Assembly (NCBI GenBank): GCA_021372895.1 | Contig: JAJFTP010000078.1 | Coordinates: 1-64,000 of the forward strand | From: Synergistaceae bacterium | GTDB lineage: Bacteria > Synergistota > Synergistia > Synergistales > Synergistaceae | DNA length: 64,000 nt | Reading direction: 5' to 3' | Part shown: piece after piece, positions 1 through 9,735 of the stretch | How positions within the stretch are numbered: position 1 is the first letter of the stretch | Layout of the letters: each line of letters starts with the position of its first letter | Notes under the pieces: generated by a model | Told to the model about the DNA's origin: nothing | What the model saw: only the letters and a program-made list of their open reading frames with translations | Database searches by the model: none | Translations under genes and position numbers: made by a program

Positions 1-3
1 GAG

Positions 4-1185
4 ATGGATCCCAATTTGAAATCTCACGACCGTTCAAAGGTCGTGAGAAAATTCCGTATCTATCCGCTGTCATCTATTGAAAATGTAAGAACGGAGCCCG
101 ATGTCTCCAATGAGACGCCCATAGTCCTCATTCCGTTTAAAACTCTTGTGTCCTATCCATTCTCATTCCCTTTCGGAAAAAAGGGCAGTATCCGCGATGC
201 ATTGACGCTAAATTTACGCCCTGTACTGGGAAACAGTGATACTTCTCTTATACTTGTCCCGCAGGTTACAGAACAGACATCAGATCTTACAAGGGGCGTT
301 GCATGGTTAGCTGCGAAATCTGAGATAGCGGAATGGGAATCCAGGATCGGCACCGCCGCTGTCTTCTGGCCTGCCCCTATTGCCTTTGTCTCAGAAGTCA
401 ACGGCTCCGGTATAGTAGTCTGGTGTGACGACGAGGGCTCGTCAGCGATCTGGTTTGATGACGGCGAACCGATATTCTACCATTGGATGCCGGACAGCGA
501 GGGCGGTGCGGCACAGCTTGCAGAGTGGGTATTGAAGTATGCTGAATCTAATGGCAGGAAGATAGACTCCGTAAAGATATTCAGGGACGGAGATGTCTCG
601 CAGAAGGACGTTCAATTTTGCGGGGAGGCTGCCATCGCATCATTAAAAGGCCTTGACATGCTGGATCTCTCAAGTCGCGGCGCTGATATGGCAGAACAGA
701 CCGAGGCTTTCTTCAATACCGCCTTTAAGACCGCTAAGACTCTTTCTATACTGGGAGTTATGTTCGTAGTGTTTTCCGCCATGCCTCTTATTCAGGGTTT
801 AATTTATAAAGGATCCTTCGACAGGGCCCCGGCACAGATATACAGGAGGATATTCGGCGAGGAGAGCGGAAGCCCTCTGATGTCTGTAAACAGAAAGCTT
901 AAGATGCTGACGGGCAACGGCACACAGATGACACTGGAACAGACGCTCAGCAACTTTTCTGCAGCATGGAAGGATAATCCTTCATCTGCCGGCATGAAGC
1001 TGGACTCATTGCGTTATGGCGCAGAGCGTACTGAGATACAGGGACTCGCGGGCTCAATGGACTCAATACAGTCCCTTCGTGATTTGCTGAACAGGAACGG
1101 ATTTACCGCCAAGGTCGGTGAAGTACAGCAGGTCCCGGGCTCAGGCATGCGATTTTCGATCTCGCTTACGGGTGCAAAACAATGA
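4..1185 (+). CDS. gspL: GspL-like inner-membrane assembly protein of type II secretion (start may lie upstream)
   Basis: In type II secretion systems GspL docks the cytoplasmic ATPase GspE to the inner-membrane platform. This 393-residue product has a cytoplasmic N-terminal region with actin-fold-like character, one hydrophobic membrane segment at about residues 244-267, and a small periplasmic C-terminal domain, which is the GspL layout. Assignment rests mainly on that layout and on its place at the head of gspM-N-C-D-E-F, because GspL sequences are divergent. It overlaps gspM by an ATGA junction. The reading frame is open to the window edge, so the true start could be upstream of the ATG at position 4. 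A PilM/PilN-like origin is the alternative. Confidence 0.7.
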   Translation: MDPNLKSHDRSKVVRKFRIYPLSSIENVRTEPDVSNETPIVLIPFKTLVSYPFSFPFGKKGSIRDALTLNLRPVLGNSDTSLILVPQVTEQTSDLTRGVAWLAAKSEIAEWESRIGTAAVFWPAPIAFVSEVNGSGIVVWCDDEGSSAIWFDDGEPIFYHWMPDSEGGAAQLAEWVLKYAESNGRKIDSVKIFRDGDVSQKDVQFCGEAAIASLKGLDMLDLSSRGADMAEQTEAFFNTAFKTAKTLSILGVMFVVFSAMPLIQGLIYKGSFDRAPAQIYRRIFGEESGSPLMSVNRKLKMLTGNGTQMTLEQTLSNFSAAWKDNPSSAGMKLDSLRYGAERTEIQGLAGSMDSIQSLRDLLNRNGFTAKVGEVQQVPGSGMRFSISLTGAKQ

Positions 1186-1652
1186 TCAGCTTTCAGGAAC
1201 TGAAAAGCATGCCCGAGGCGAACAGGCTGTGGAAACTTGTTTTGTTTGCTCTGCTGGTCTGGCTTCTTGGTTTGATCCTTCTGTTGAATGCCAAAGGCAT
1301 ATCCCGTCAGAACAAAGAGCGGCTTGGCGAAACTGACAGCATTATGAACGCGGCAGTTACAATCAAATCATACCCAAAACAGGATACATCACCTGGAAGA
1401 GAACCTCTTACGGCTGTATCGTCCATAATAGACTCCCTCGGCCTGAAAGACAGGGTTGGCCAGATGAATTCAGGAACGTCCGGAATCGTGCTGCAGGTGA
1501 ACGGCATTTATCCCGACGAGCTTACGAACTTCATTGAGGCTATATTGCGCAACAGGCTCTCCATTAAGACTGCTGAAATAAGGGCAATGTCTTCCGGCAA
1601 AGAGGGACGGCTTATAAATGTGACGGTCGCGCTGGAGGCCGCGGCTCAATGA
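1182..1652 (+). CDS. gspM: GspM-like inner-membrane protein
   Basis: GspM partners GspL in the type II secretion platform. The 156-residue product starts with a short cytoplasmic tail, has one membrane helix at about residues 18-38, and ends in a small ferredoxin-like periplasmic domain, matching GspM in size and topology. It overlaps gspL and gspN through ATGA start/stop junctions, indicating translational coupling. Primary sequence similarity is weak, so the call depends on order and topology. Confidence 0.65.
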   Translation: MISFQELKSMPEANRLWKLVLFALLVWLLGLILLLNAKGISRQNKERLGETDSIMNAAVTIKSYPKQDTSPGREPLTAVSSIIDSLGLKDRVGQMNSGTSGIVLQVNGIYPDELTNFIEAILRNRLSIKTAEIRAMSSGKEGRLINVTVALEAAAQ

Positions 1653-2248
1653 AGCCATTCAGGAGATCTATTCTTATCCTATGCGGGATCCTCGGCTTTT
1701 TCGTGGGACTGCTGATATTCCTTCCTTTTGATGCAGTCTGTGACTATCTTATGGTCAAGGTGCTGGGCCGCGCCGCTGAAAACGGTATCTATGCTTCAGT
1801 ACAGTACCATTCTGCGGAGGGCATCTTCAACAAAGAGTTTGTCTGCAGGGGAATCCAGGCGGACTTTCCTGTGTTCAGGTTTTCGTCAAGCGAGGTGCGA
1901 ATTGCCCCGTCCTTTATCCGAAGCTTATTATCCGGATCTCGTATCTGCACTGTTTCTACGGGCAGAGGCGATATGGTATCAGTTATGAGGCAGAAGCTGG
2001 AATGGACCGAAGGCAAAGCCGACGTCGCAGTTGACGATGACAAAGTATCAATTAGTAATATAGAGTTAAATGGGAATTTTTCAGTAAGGGGTTTTATAGA
2101 ATTTTCAGCAGCGACAGGCGTCATGGAGCATGCAAATCTCATGATAAAAGTGCCCGGCGAGATGGACCGGGCGCTGCAGATGCTCGGCAGCGGAGGAATG
2201 ATCCCCATAAGCAGGATCAAAGAGGGCGAATGGAAGGTGGAAAAATAA
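1649..2248 (+). CDS. gspN: GspN-like secretion protein
   Basis: A 199-residue protein with one N-terminal membrane helix (about residues 7-27, followed by an extended beta-rich periplasmic region). Position between gspM and gspC, size, and a single-anchor periplasmic topology fit GspN, an accessory inner-membrane component of type II secretion whose exact role is unsettled. Start ATG overlaps the gspM stop; the stop overlaps the gspC start. Function is inferred from context rather than from a distinctive motif. Confidence 0.55.
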   Translation: MKPFRRSILILCGILGFFVGLLIFLPFDAVCDYLMVKVLGRAAENGIYASVQYHSAEGIFNKEFVCRGIQADFPVFRFSSSEVRIAPSFIRSLLSGSRICTVSTGRGDMVSVMRQKLEWTEGKADVAVDDDKVSISNIELNGNFSVRGFIEFSAATGVMEHANLMIKVPGEMDRALQMLGSGGMIPISRIKEGEWKVEK

Positions 2249-3240
2249 TGTCTGCCGGAAGACATGAAGTTTCTTACTTTTCCATAAAGAAGTATTTTTT
2301 CGGACTGCACGGAGATCCTGCAGTGCAAGGATCCGGCGGTAAGCTTCAAAGGCGCGCCATCGCTCTTTTCAGCCAAAAAGCTGATGTCAGAGAGGGTCGC
2401 GCGAGTTCTTTCCCCCTTGCGCTCACTGTGTTTATTTCGGCACTGCTGGCAGCTTTCTGCTTATGTTTGATGGCAGAGACGGCAATAATGTCGCTTTCGC
2501 TTGCCGCAAGATTTTCTCTTGCTGAGGATATTGCAAATCGTCCTCCGTCGTTTGCAAACGCAAAAACAGGCAGAGGCATGGATAGCTTCACTGAATTGAA
2601 TCCCTTTGGGGCGTCCCGGCGTCAGGCGGCTGATAAGGAGAGCTCTTACTCTGCCGCTTCCCTGGTTCTCGCAGGCACTCTGCCGCAGATCGGCGCGTGG
2701 ATAAGAGACGACGCAGGAACACACCTGGTCCTGAAGGGACAGGTTATCCGTGGAAGCAGACTTGAGGATATAAGTTACGGACGGGTCCTGTTGTCGCAGA
2801 ATGGAAACATCTATCCACTCTATCTGACTCTCTCAGGCGGCAAAGCAGCTTCTCCCCCGCCCCCGCCTCCGGCCGCTGGCGGAAAACAGGGCAGCGGGGC
2901 GGATCTCTCGGAGATCAAGCCTGCGTCGGAGGGGCAGGAGGGAGTTGTACCAAGGGAGCTTGTCGACAAACTTGTTATGGACCCTTATGACGAGCTGAGC
3001 AAGATGAGGATGGTTCCCGCAGAAGGCGGCGGGATGCAGCTTCAGAGAATAGCACCAGACAGCGTGCTTGGGGTTGTAGGCGTATCACAGGGTGATGTCA
3101 TAAAGGCGATAAACGGCGTGAATATATCAAACCTCAGCGATGCGGCGAACGCAGTCAACTCCCTGATGTCCGGTACAAGATTTGACGTTACGGTGGAGAG
3201 AGATGGGAAACCTCTGTCCCTCAAGTACCAGGTAAAATGA
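2248..3240 (+). CDS. gspC: GspC-like protein with PDZ domain
   Basis: GspC connects the inner-membrane platform to the secretin GspD. The ATG at 2248 is preferred to one at 2230 because AAGGTGG sits seven bases before it and it overlaps the gspN stop. The product (about 330 residues) has one membrane helix near residues 58-80, a homology-region-like segment around 145-200 (VLAGTLPQIGAWI, then a GNIYPLYL strand), a linker with a run of prolines (PPPPPP), and a C-terminal PDZ domain with a GDVIKAINGVNI core. This is the standard GspC plan. Last base overlaps the pseudopilin gene. Confidence 0.8.
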   Translation: MSAGRHEVSYFSIKKYFFGLHGDPAVQGSGGKLQRRAIALFSQKADVREGRASSFPLALTVFISALLAAFCLCLMAETAIMSLSLAARFSLAEDIANRPPSFANAKTGRGMDSFTELNPFGASRRQAADKESSYSAASLVLAGTLPQIGAWIRDDAGTHLVLKGQVIRGSRLEDISYGRVLLSQNGNIYPLYLTLSGGKAASPPPPPPAAGGKQGSGADLSEIKPASEGQEGVVPRELVDKLVMDPYDELSKMRMVPAEGGGMQLQRIAPDSVLGVVGVSQGDVIKAINGVNISNLSDAANAVNSLMSGTRFDVTVERDGKPLSLKYQVK

Positions 3241-3737
3241 GCGTTGTAAGGCGCCGCTCGGCGCGGGGAGCTTTTACTCTGATTGAAGTTCTGGTCGCGG
3301 TCGTAATTCTGGCTTTTACCGCAGTCGCAGCGCTGAAGCTTGTTATTTTGGCGCAAAACGGACTTGGCGAGGCAAGAAAAAAGCGGATGATACTGGATGA
3401 AGCCCAATCACTGCAGACCGAAATAAAACTTGGGAAAGCTGAATCGTTCGGAGTGAGCGGGGATATCACATGGGATACAGTTGAAAAAAAGCAGGATATT
3501 CTCGGGGAAAATTTTGGAAAACTTGATTTCGACAAAAGCGGAGATAAAAGAAACGAGACAGATTTCGGCGACGTACGATGGAGGGAACTCACCGTCAAGT
3601 ATAAAGACGGAGAAAAAATAATACTTTATATTCCCTCAGGAACGGATAACATTAAGTGGAAGGATGAAGAAGCCTCCGGCGATACGGCAGCAGATCCAGG
3701 CAGTAAAAGCAAAAATAACTCCCGTTTCCATAAATGA
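3237..3737 (+). CDS. Type II secretion pseudopilin (GspI/GspH-like)
   Basis: The N-terminus RRSARGAFTLIEVLVAVVIL is a class III prepilin signal: a basic leader, cleavage expected between Ala and Phe, Glu at mature position 5, then a long hydrophobic helix that packs in the pseudopilus. The 166-residue length and a short C-terminal domain ending in a polar Ser/Lys-rich tail suit a minor pseudopilin such as GspI or GspH; the sequence does not let me choose. No prepilin peptidase or major pseudopilin gspG is present here; they probably lie upstream of the window or elsewhere. Confidence 0.8.
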   Translation: MSVVRRRSARGAFTLIEVLVAVVILAFTAVAALKLVILAQNGLGEARKKRMILDEAQSLQTEIKLGKAESFGVSGDITWDTVEKKQDILGENFGKLDFDKSGDKRNETDFGDVRWRELTVKYKDGEKIILYIPSGTDNIKWKDEEASGDTAADPGSKSKNNSRFHK

Positions 3738-3777
3738 TCAGATTCTGTTTCAGGTCTAACCTAAGGAGTGGTCGTCA

Positions 3778-5829
3778 ATGTTTGGAAAGAATAAACTGCT
3801 TTATATTATTATTTTATTGCTTGTTATATCAGCTACAGGGTCAGCCCGTGCGCAGACGCCGGAAGATGTACAGGATGAACAGAACCTTGTTCAGGCCGCG
3901 CGCCAGATGCGCAGTACCGGGCGCATTCAGCTGAATTTCAAGGATCTGGAGATGTCGAAATTCATACGTTTTATGTCGGAGCTCCTCGGCGAGAATATAC
4001 TTGTGGATCCTGCGGTAGGCGGCAAAGTCTCGGTGGTTTCCCCGAAGCCTATATCGATCAAAGAGTCCAGACAGGTATTGCTATCCGTGCTGGAAATGAA
4101 CAACCTTGCAATGCAGGACATGGGCGGATATTCCAAGGTCCTTCCATTAAGTGCGGGCCCTACCGCGAGCAACACTGTTATAAAGGGGGATATGAGCATC
4201 CAGCCGGGCGAGGCGCTTACCGTGCAGGTCGTCCCGCTGAGCTATGTCAAGGTCGGGTACGTCGTTGCGCCGCTTAAGTCGGCATTGCCCGCGGTGCAGG
4301 TAACTCTTCTGGGAAGCGGCAATTCCGTCATGCTGGTCGGCAAGGCGGCGTTCCTCAACCGCGCGGTCAGCATCATACGAGCTCTTGATGCGCCCGACAG
4401 CATAAGGACGATAAAGATATTCTCGCTTGCCTATGCAGACGCCAAGCTCCTCGAAGGACATATGAACGCAATGTCGAAGGACTCCTCTTCGAAACTTGCA
4501 GGACTTTTTGCTATAGGCGACGAGCGTACGCGCCGCATAATACTCATCGGCAGCAGCCAGAACCTCAGGGAAGCAGAACGTCTCATGAAGGGGCTCGATG
4601 TCCGATCTCGCACAGAGAATTTTCACGTGTATAAGCTTGTGAATGCGGATGCGAAAACCGTAGCCGAACAGCTGAGCCAGATACTCGCGGTGGCGGCGAA
4701 GCTGTCGCCTGATCCAAAGGGCGCGATGCCGTCAACCGTCGTTCCCGACCTGCCGACGAACAGCCTTGTCTTCACCGCAAATCAGGAACAGTTCGATTCC
4801 CTCAAGGACATACTTGCCCAGCTTGACACGCAGCCGAAACAGGTGCTCCTGCGCGGACTCATCGCCGAGGTCAACCTCAATAAGCTCAACAGCGCCGGAA
4901 TAGACTGGGCGGCATGGGGAGGCTCAGTAGTCGGAGACGCGGTAGTTGCAGGCAGTGCCCAGCTTGGTACGACAGGAGTGCCTGAAGATGTGCTCAGTCT
5001 GTACCAGAGCCTGATTACGAAGGAAGAACTGGTTGACAGAAATGGCAGCACTTATTCGGTGACAAACACTCAAGGAAAAGGCCTGATGTATGCTTATGTA
5101 AAGCTTCTCAACAAATACGATGCGATAAACGTCCTTTCAATGCCGAGGCTTATGTGCACCGATAACCTTCAGAGCTATCTTCAGGTCGGTCAGGTCATAC
5201 CTCAAATGAAGGGGAGCCTTACGGATACGACTAACCCGGGTGCAGTTCAAAACAGCTATGAGTACAAGGATGTCGGCCTGATACTTACGGTCACGCCCCA
5301 CGTGCGCAGCGGCAACCTTGTCGCCCTTGAGATAGAGCAAAGGGTAGAAGATCTGCTCACCACAGCAGGTTCAACGACGCCTGTGACCTCCAAGCGCGAG
5401 ATAAAGACGAACGTGCTTGTGGCGAACGGTGAAACGGTAGTCCTCGGAGGACTTATCAAAGAGGCGGAAAAGTCCTTGAAGAACAGGGTCCCATTCTTCT
5501 CATACATTCCGCTTGTCGGGAACCTCTTCAGATCAAATGAAAAACAGCGCGAAAAAATAGATCTCATGATATTCCTCACCCCGTATATCCTTGAGACGCC
5601 GCAGCAGGCATCGAAGATAACAAGAGAGATCATCGGCGATGGGCAGCAAATGAGCGAAGCGGAAAGAGAGCTTCTGATGCGCAACCACAGTAATTATCAG
5701 AAATCGATCGAAAAGCAGGATATTACGAAAGAGCTGCTTGATCAGAACAGTATGGAAGAGCAGTCCGGGGGACAGAAAAAAGAGCAGGGAAAGCAGTCGG
5801 GGCCGGTTGAGGTGAAGATCGACCGATGA
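3778..5829 (+). CDS. gspD: Type II secretion secretin (outer-membrane pore)
   Basis: GspD oligomerises into the outer-membrane channel of type II secretion. The 683-residue protein has a signal peptide (hydrophobic core at about residues 8-22, cleavage after ARA), then N0/N1-N3 periplasmic repeats (LNFKDLEMSKFIRFMSELLG near residue 50; repeated RIILIGSSQNLREAERLMK-type motifs), and a secretin core with the conserved NVLVANGETVVLGGLI strand and the VPFFSYIPLVGNLFR signature near residues 565-580. A Gln/Lys-rich tail follows. Start ATG is preceded by TAAGGAG. No pilotin gene is visible nearby. Confidence 0.93.
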   Translation: MFGKNKLLYIIILLLVISATGSARAQTPEDVQDEQNLVQAARQMRSTGRIQLNFKDLEMSKFIRFMSELLGENILVDPAVGGKVSVVSPKPISIKESRQVLLSVLEMNNLAMQDMGGYSKVLPLSAGPTASNTVIKGDMSIQPGEALTVQVVPLSYVKVGYVVAPLKSALPAVQVTLLGSGNSVMLVGKAAFLNRAVSIIRALDAPDSIRTIKIFSLAYADAKLLEGHMNAMSKDSSSKLAGLFAIGDERTRRIILIGSSQNLREAERLMKGLDVRSRTENFHVYKLVNADAKTVAEQLSQILAVAAKLSPDPKGAMPSTVVPDLPTNSLVFTANQEQFDSLKDILAQLDTQPKQVLLRGLIAEVNLNKLNSAGIDWAAWGGSVVGDAVVAGSAQLGTTGVPEDVLSLYQSLITKEELVDRNGSTYSVTNTQGKGLMYAYVKLLNKYDAINVLSMPRLMCTDNLQSYLQVGQVIPQMKGSLTDTTNPGAVQNSYEYKDVGLILTVTPHVRSGNLVALEIEQRVEDLLTTAGSTTPVTSKREIKTNVLVANGETVVLGGLIKEAEKSLKNRVPFFSYIPLVGNLFRSNEKQREKIDLMIFLTPYILETPQQASKITREIIGDGQQMSEAERELLMRNHSNYQKSIEKQDITKELLDQNSMEEQSGGQKKEQGKQSGPVEVKIDR

Positions 5830-7364
5830 ATGGGAGCATGTCGCCACAGGATAATCAGGCAGAAGACAGACAGACGTCTATTTCCTATCTGGCCGAGGCT
5901 ACAGCCGAAGGTATCCTTGAGCTCATACCGGCAGGAATAAGCATTGACGTCCTGAGGGATAAGGGCTTCCTGCCTGTGCGTAGGGAAGATGACGTCCTCA
6001 CTGTCGTGATGTCCGACTTATCCGCGGTGCCGGATGCGCAGATTCTTGCGGCTGGTATGGGCTGCAGCGTCAGCATAGAACTCTGCCCTGCGGAAGAGAT
6101 ACAGAACCTCATACGACGCCTCTATGACATAAAGAGCGGCGTCGGCCAGGATACGCTGAACGCGATAGAAGAGATCGATGACCTCTCCGAGCTTGTCCGC
6201 CAGGAAGTAATGAGCGATACCGTGGATGCCCCTGTAGTGCGCCTTGTAAACGGCATAATGATGGAGTCGCTGCGTGAGCGCGCCACAGATATACATATAG
6301 AGCCGTATGAGGATAGGGTCGTTGTGCGATACCGGATCGACGGGGTCCTTGAGAACCGCTACAGCCTATCTAAAGGACATCAGTCGCCGGTAACGAGCCG
6401 AATAAAGGTCATGGCAAACATGGATATTGCGGAACGCTTTGTGCCGCAGGACGGCAGGATCGGAATAAGCCTCGGCGAGCGTATGGTGGACATACGAGTC
6501 AGCTCCCTCCCGACGCAGCACGGGGAGCGCTTGGTTCTGAGGCTTCTTGACAAGGCCCGCGGTCTTCTTACGCTCGAAGATCTCGGCATGAAGGCTGACG
6601 AGCGGGAGCGGCTAGAGACGCTTATACGCAGGCCGAACGGGATGATACTCTTCACCGGACCGACAGGTTCAGGCAAGAGCACAAGCCTTTACGCGATCCT
6701 TCAGGCTCTTGCGCGTCCCGAAGTGAACATAATAACGGTAGAAGACCCGATAGAATATGACCTTCCGGGAGTAGGCCAGGTCCAGGTCAATGAAAAAGCA
6801 GGGCTGACATTTGCCTCGTCGCTTCGCTCCATACTTCGTCAGGATCCGGACATAATAATGATCGGGGAAATGCGTGACTTCGATACGGCACACATAGGAA
6901 TACAGTCGTCTCTGACGGGTCACCTTGTGCTTTCGACGCTCCATACCAACGACTCCATAAGCGCTGTGACGCGGCTTTCGGACATGGGCATAGAATCGTA
7001 TCTCATCGCGGGTTCCCTGCTCGGTGTTGTCGCGCAGCGTCTTGTACGCCGGGTATGTCCACACTGCTCCGAGGAGGTCCCCACATCCGGAGTTGTACTG
7101 AGAAACGGCGTGACTAAGGCCCGGCGCGGACGCGGCTGTGAAAAGTGCGGTCATACCGGTTACAGGGGGCGCTTTGGCCTCTATGAGCAGTTCAACGTTA
7201 CTCCCGAAATACAGGAAGCTATAGCGGCGGGGGCTCCATCGGCGGAGCTTCGCAGGCTTGCCGGGCTCTCCGGCTTTTACACTCTGCTTGAACTGGGACT
7301 CAAGGCCGTGGAAAACGGTGAAACTACGCCGGAAGAGATGCTCCGTGTCGTAGGAGAGGTGTAA
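5826..7364 (+). CDS. gspE: Type II secretion ATPase
   Basis: Cytoplasmic secretion ATPase that powers pseudopilus assembly. 512 residues: N-terminal GspE/PilB N domain (about 40-110), then the catalytic half with Walker A GPTGSGKST at residues 278-286, the Asp-box region ending GEMRD, and the His-box HLVLSTLHTN. A zinc-binding tetracysteine module (Cys411/Cys414 and Cys438/Cys441) is intact, typical of GspE/PilB rather than of retraction ATPases such as PilT. ATGA overlap with gspD; gspF starts four bases downstream. Confidence 0.95.
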   Translation: MNGSMSPQDNQAEDRQTSISYLAEATAEGILELIPAGISIDVLRDKGFLPVRREDDVLTVVMSDLSAVPDAQILAAGMGCSVSIELCPAEEIQNLIRRLYDIKSGVGQDTLNAIEEIDDLSELVRQEVMSDTVDAPVVRLVNGIMMESLRERATDIHIEPYEDRVVVRYRIDGVLENRYSLSKGHQSPVTSRIKVMANMDIAERFVPQDGRIGISLGERMVDIRVSSLPTQHGERLVLRLLDKARGLLTLEDLGMKADERERLETLIRRPNGMILFTGPTGSGKSTSLYAILQALARPEVNIITVEDPIEYDLPGVGQVQVNEKAGLTFASSLRSILRQDPDIIMIGEMRDFDTAHIGIQSSLTGHLVLSTLHTNDSISAVTRLSDMGIESYLIAGSLLGVVAQRLVRRVCPHCSEEVPTSGVVLRNGVTKARRGRGCEKCGHTGYRGRFGLYEQFNVTPEIQEAIAAGAPSAELRRLAGLSGFYTLLELGLKAVENGETTPEEMLRVVGEV

Positions 7365-7367
7365 CGG

Positions 7368-8546
7368 TTGCCTCTTTACAGAGCTGAGGTATATACGCGT
7401 AAAGGAGAAAAAAAACAGCTCCGCAAGGAGGCTGCCAATGAAAATGACCTGCTGCGCGACCTTCTCGCCCAAGGCTTCACAGTCATGAACGTAAAAGAAG
7501 AAACTTCCCGCAGCTGGTCGGTGCGGTCATTTGGAGGCAAGGGCAAAACCAGGCCGCTGAAACTTGAAGAACAGTACCTCTTCTGTACGACCCTCTGCTC
7601 GTTCATGAGAAGCGGGCTTTCTATAACAGAAGTACTTAAACTTCTCCAGAGACAGACCCGCGACAAAAGACTCAAGCCCATCTTCACACAGCTTCGGGAA
7701 TCGGTGGAGTCGGGACGTTCTCTTGCGTCGTCCATGCAGTCACTCGGAGTGTTCAGGCAGAGCCTTGTGGGAATGGTGGAATCAGGAGAAAAATCCGCTT
7801 CGCTTGCAGATATACTCGAAAAGGCAGGAGAACTCATCCAGAATGAAATAAAACTCCGCAGAAAAATACAGTCATCGCTTACCTACCCGATACTGATGCT
7901 TTGCGTTGGTATTGCTGTTGTGATATTCCTGCTCAGCTTTGTAGTCCCGCGGCTCACAGAACTCGTAGTAGACTCAGGCGCAGAGCTTCCGTTTGTTACG
8001 AGACTGCTCATCCTCATATCGCATGCGGTGCGCGTCGGCTTTATCCCGTTCTTATGCATTGTGGCGGCAGCCATCTTCTGGTGCCGCAGAAGCAACAAAA
8101 AAATACAGCTTCCAATGTTTCAGGACGTGCGGAACAACATTGCATTTGCCATGATATTCTCCCAGACCGGAACGCTCATAAGAGCCGGGATCCCGCTTGT
8201 CCAGGCACTGAAGCTCACATCCCCCCTTGACCCGGTCAAAGGACGCCTCGGGGTAGTTGCTGATCATATAAGACAGGGGTACCGCTTTTCTCAGGGGCTG
8301 GAAAAAGAGGGCTCTTTCCCGGAGGAAATAGTTACTATTGTCCGTGTCGGAGAAAGCGGGGGCAACCTGCCCGATTGCCTCATACGGCTTGGGAACAACT
8401 GCTGGGATTACGCCCAGTCGTCAATGCAGAGATGGGCAACGCTTGCCGAGCCTATGATCATACTTGTCATGGGTTTCCTCGTAGGTTTCGTTGTCATAGC
8501 CGTATTGCTTCCGATATTTGATCTATCGACACTGGTGAATAAGTAG
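7368..8546 (+). CDS. gspF: Type II secretion inner-membrane platform protein
   Basis: GspF is the polytopic core of the inner-membrane platform contacted by GspE. The 392-residue product has the two-fold T2SSF domain: cytoplasmic bundle with FCTTLCSFMRSGLSITEVLK (about 65-85) and its repeat IFSQTGTLIRAGIPLVQALK (about 263-283), and membrane segments near 170-195, 215-240 and 365-388. Start is a TTG directly after the gspE stop. It is the last gene of the operon, followed by a hairpin. Confidence 0.92.
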   Translation: MPLYRAEVYTRKGEKKQLRKEAANENDLLRDLLAQGFTVMNVKEETSRSWSVRSFGGKGKTRPLKLEEQYLFCTTLCSFMRSGLSITEVLKLLQRQTRDKRLKPIFTQLRESVESGRSLASSMQSLGVFRQSLVGMVESGEKSASLADILEKAGELIQNEIKLRRKIQSSLTYPILMLCVGIAVVIFLLSFVVPRLTELVVDSGAELPFVTRLLILISHAVRVGFIPFLCIVAAAIFWCRRSNKKIQLPMFQDVRNNIAFAMIFSQTGTLIRAGIPLVQALKLTSPLDPVKGRLGVVADHIRQGYRFSQGLEKEGSFPEEIVTIVRVGESGGNLPDCLIRLGNNCWDYAQSSMQRWATLAEPMIILVMGFLVGFVVIAVLLPIFDLSTLVNK

Positions 8547-8610
8547 CTAAAATTGTATCAAGCTTAAGGGATGCGATTTCCAGGCTTGGAATTTTAGGGT
8601 AATATTTTTT
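8547..8610 (+). terminator. Probable terminator of the gsp operon
   Basis: Immediately after the gspF stop, CTAAAATT (8547-8554) pairs with AATTTTAG (8590-8597), enclosing an inner CAAGC/GCTTG stem (8559-8563 with 8584-8588); a run of six T follows at about 8605. The long loop makes it weaker than a textbook terminator. Confidence 0.5.
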
Positions 8611-8681
8611 AAAAGTTCCGACGGAGGTACAGTTTATCTGATCATAAGTAAGAGGAACGGCAATACGCGGGGGTAGTAGAT

Positions 8682-9698
8682 ATGAATATAATTGAGATAC
8701 TGCCTGAACTTGACATAGGCGGGGTCGAGCGCCATGTGATAGATCTCTCGAACGAGCTTGTAAAGAGGGGTCATAATGTGATGGTCGTCTCTGCCGGCGG
8801 ACAGATGCAAGCTCAGTTGTCCGATAAAGTTGAGCATAGGAAGTTACCTGTACATAAGAAAAATCCATTCACCGGATGGATGTGCGCCCGTAAAATTTCA
8901 GGATGGATAAAAGACGAGGACTGGCAGATCATACACGCACACTCCAGAGTTCCTGCCTGGATAGCGGACTGGGCGTCATCAATGGCTGGAGTCCCGTTCA
9001 TTGTAACTGCGCATGGGTATTTCGGGAACAAAAAACTTTGGATATACAGGCCATATCGCAGAGCTTCAAGGGTCATCTGTGTCAGTAATGCTGTAAGAGA
9101 AGAGATGAAGGACTGTTTTTATGAAAATACCCAGGTAGTGCTGAACGGACTTGATGAGCCTAAATACAAATGGTCTAAACCACAGAAGCCGCCAGTGAAA
9201 TTTCTTTTTGTCGGCAGGTTGTCTCCTGGAAAGGGGCTTCAGGATGTATTGAAGGCTATGCCAGGCGTTTGCGGCTGGACACTGGATGTTCTTGGAGACG
9301 GGCCGATGAGGGGCGAACTGGAAGAACTGACGAAATCCCTTGGCTTGTCTGACAAAGTTATATTCCATGGCTATTCTGATCAGGCCGACATGTTTATGGC
9401 GAACTCGTCATGCCTTTTATTTCCGTCATATATTGAAGGCATGCCGCTTACTCTTGCCAGGGCCGTACAGATCGGCATTCCTGTCATAGCATCCGATATT
9501 GCTCCAGTGGCAGAAATGGCCGGTTCTTCCGAGGGATTGTTGCCGGCCGGGGATGTGGCTGCATGGAGGAACGCGATAGTCGACTTTATTGAAACAGACA
9601 ATACAAAGATAAATATTCCGGTGTCGAACATCCCCACCCTTGATAAAATGGTCGATGCGGATGAGTTGATATACAGAGAGTTGCTGGCTGAGCGGTAA
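8682..9698 (+). CDS. GT4-family glycosyltransferase (LPS core)
   Basis: A 338-residue GT-B glycosyltransferase. The N-terminus has the ELDIGGVERHVIDLSNELVKRGH motif region typical of family 4 enzymes, and the C-terminal half carries the donor-binding FVGRLSPGKGLQDVLKAM and the E-x7-E region around SYIEGMPLTLARAVQIGIPVIASD. It opens a row of LPS-core genes. Start ATG follows GGGGGT. Donor and acceptor cannot be read from sequence; a core hexose or heptose transferase is most likely from context. Confidence 0.85.
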   Translation: MNIIEILPELDIGGVERHVIDLSNELVKRGHNVMVVSAGGQMQAQLSDKVEHRKLPVHKKNPFTGWMCARKISGWIKDEDWQIIHAHSRVPAWIADWASSMAGVPFIVTAHGYFGNKKLWIYRPYRRASRVICVSNAVREEMKDCFYENTQVVLNGLDEPKYKWSKPQKPPVKFLFVGRLSPGKGLQDVLKAMPGVCGWTLDVLGDGPMRGELEELTKSLGLSDKVIFHGYSDQADMFMANSSCLLFPSYIEGMPLTLARAVQIGIPVIASDIAPVAEMAGSSEGLLPAGDVAAWRNAIVDFIETDNTKINIPVSNIPTLDKMVDADELIYRELLAER

Positions 9699-9735
9699 CA
9701 GACAGATCGTTCATCAGATGCAGGGAGAGTCTTTT

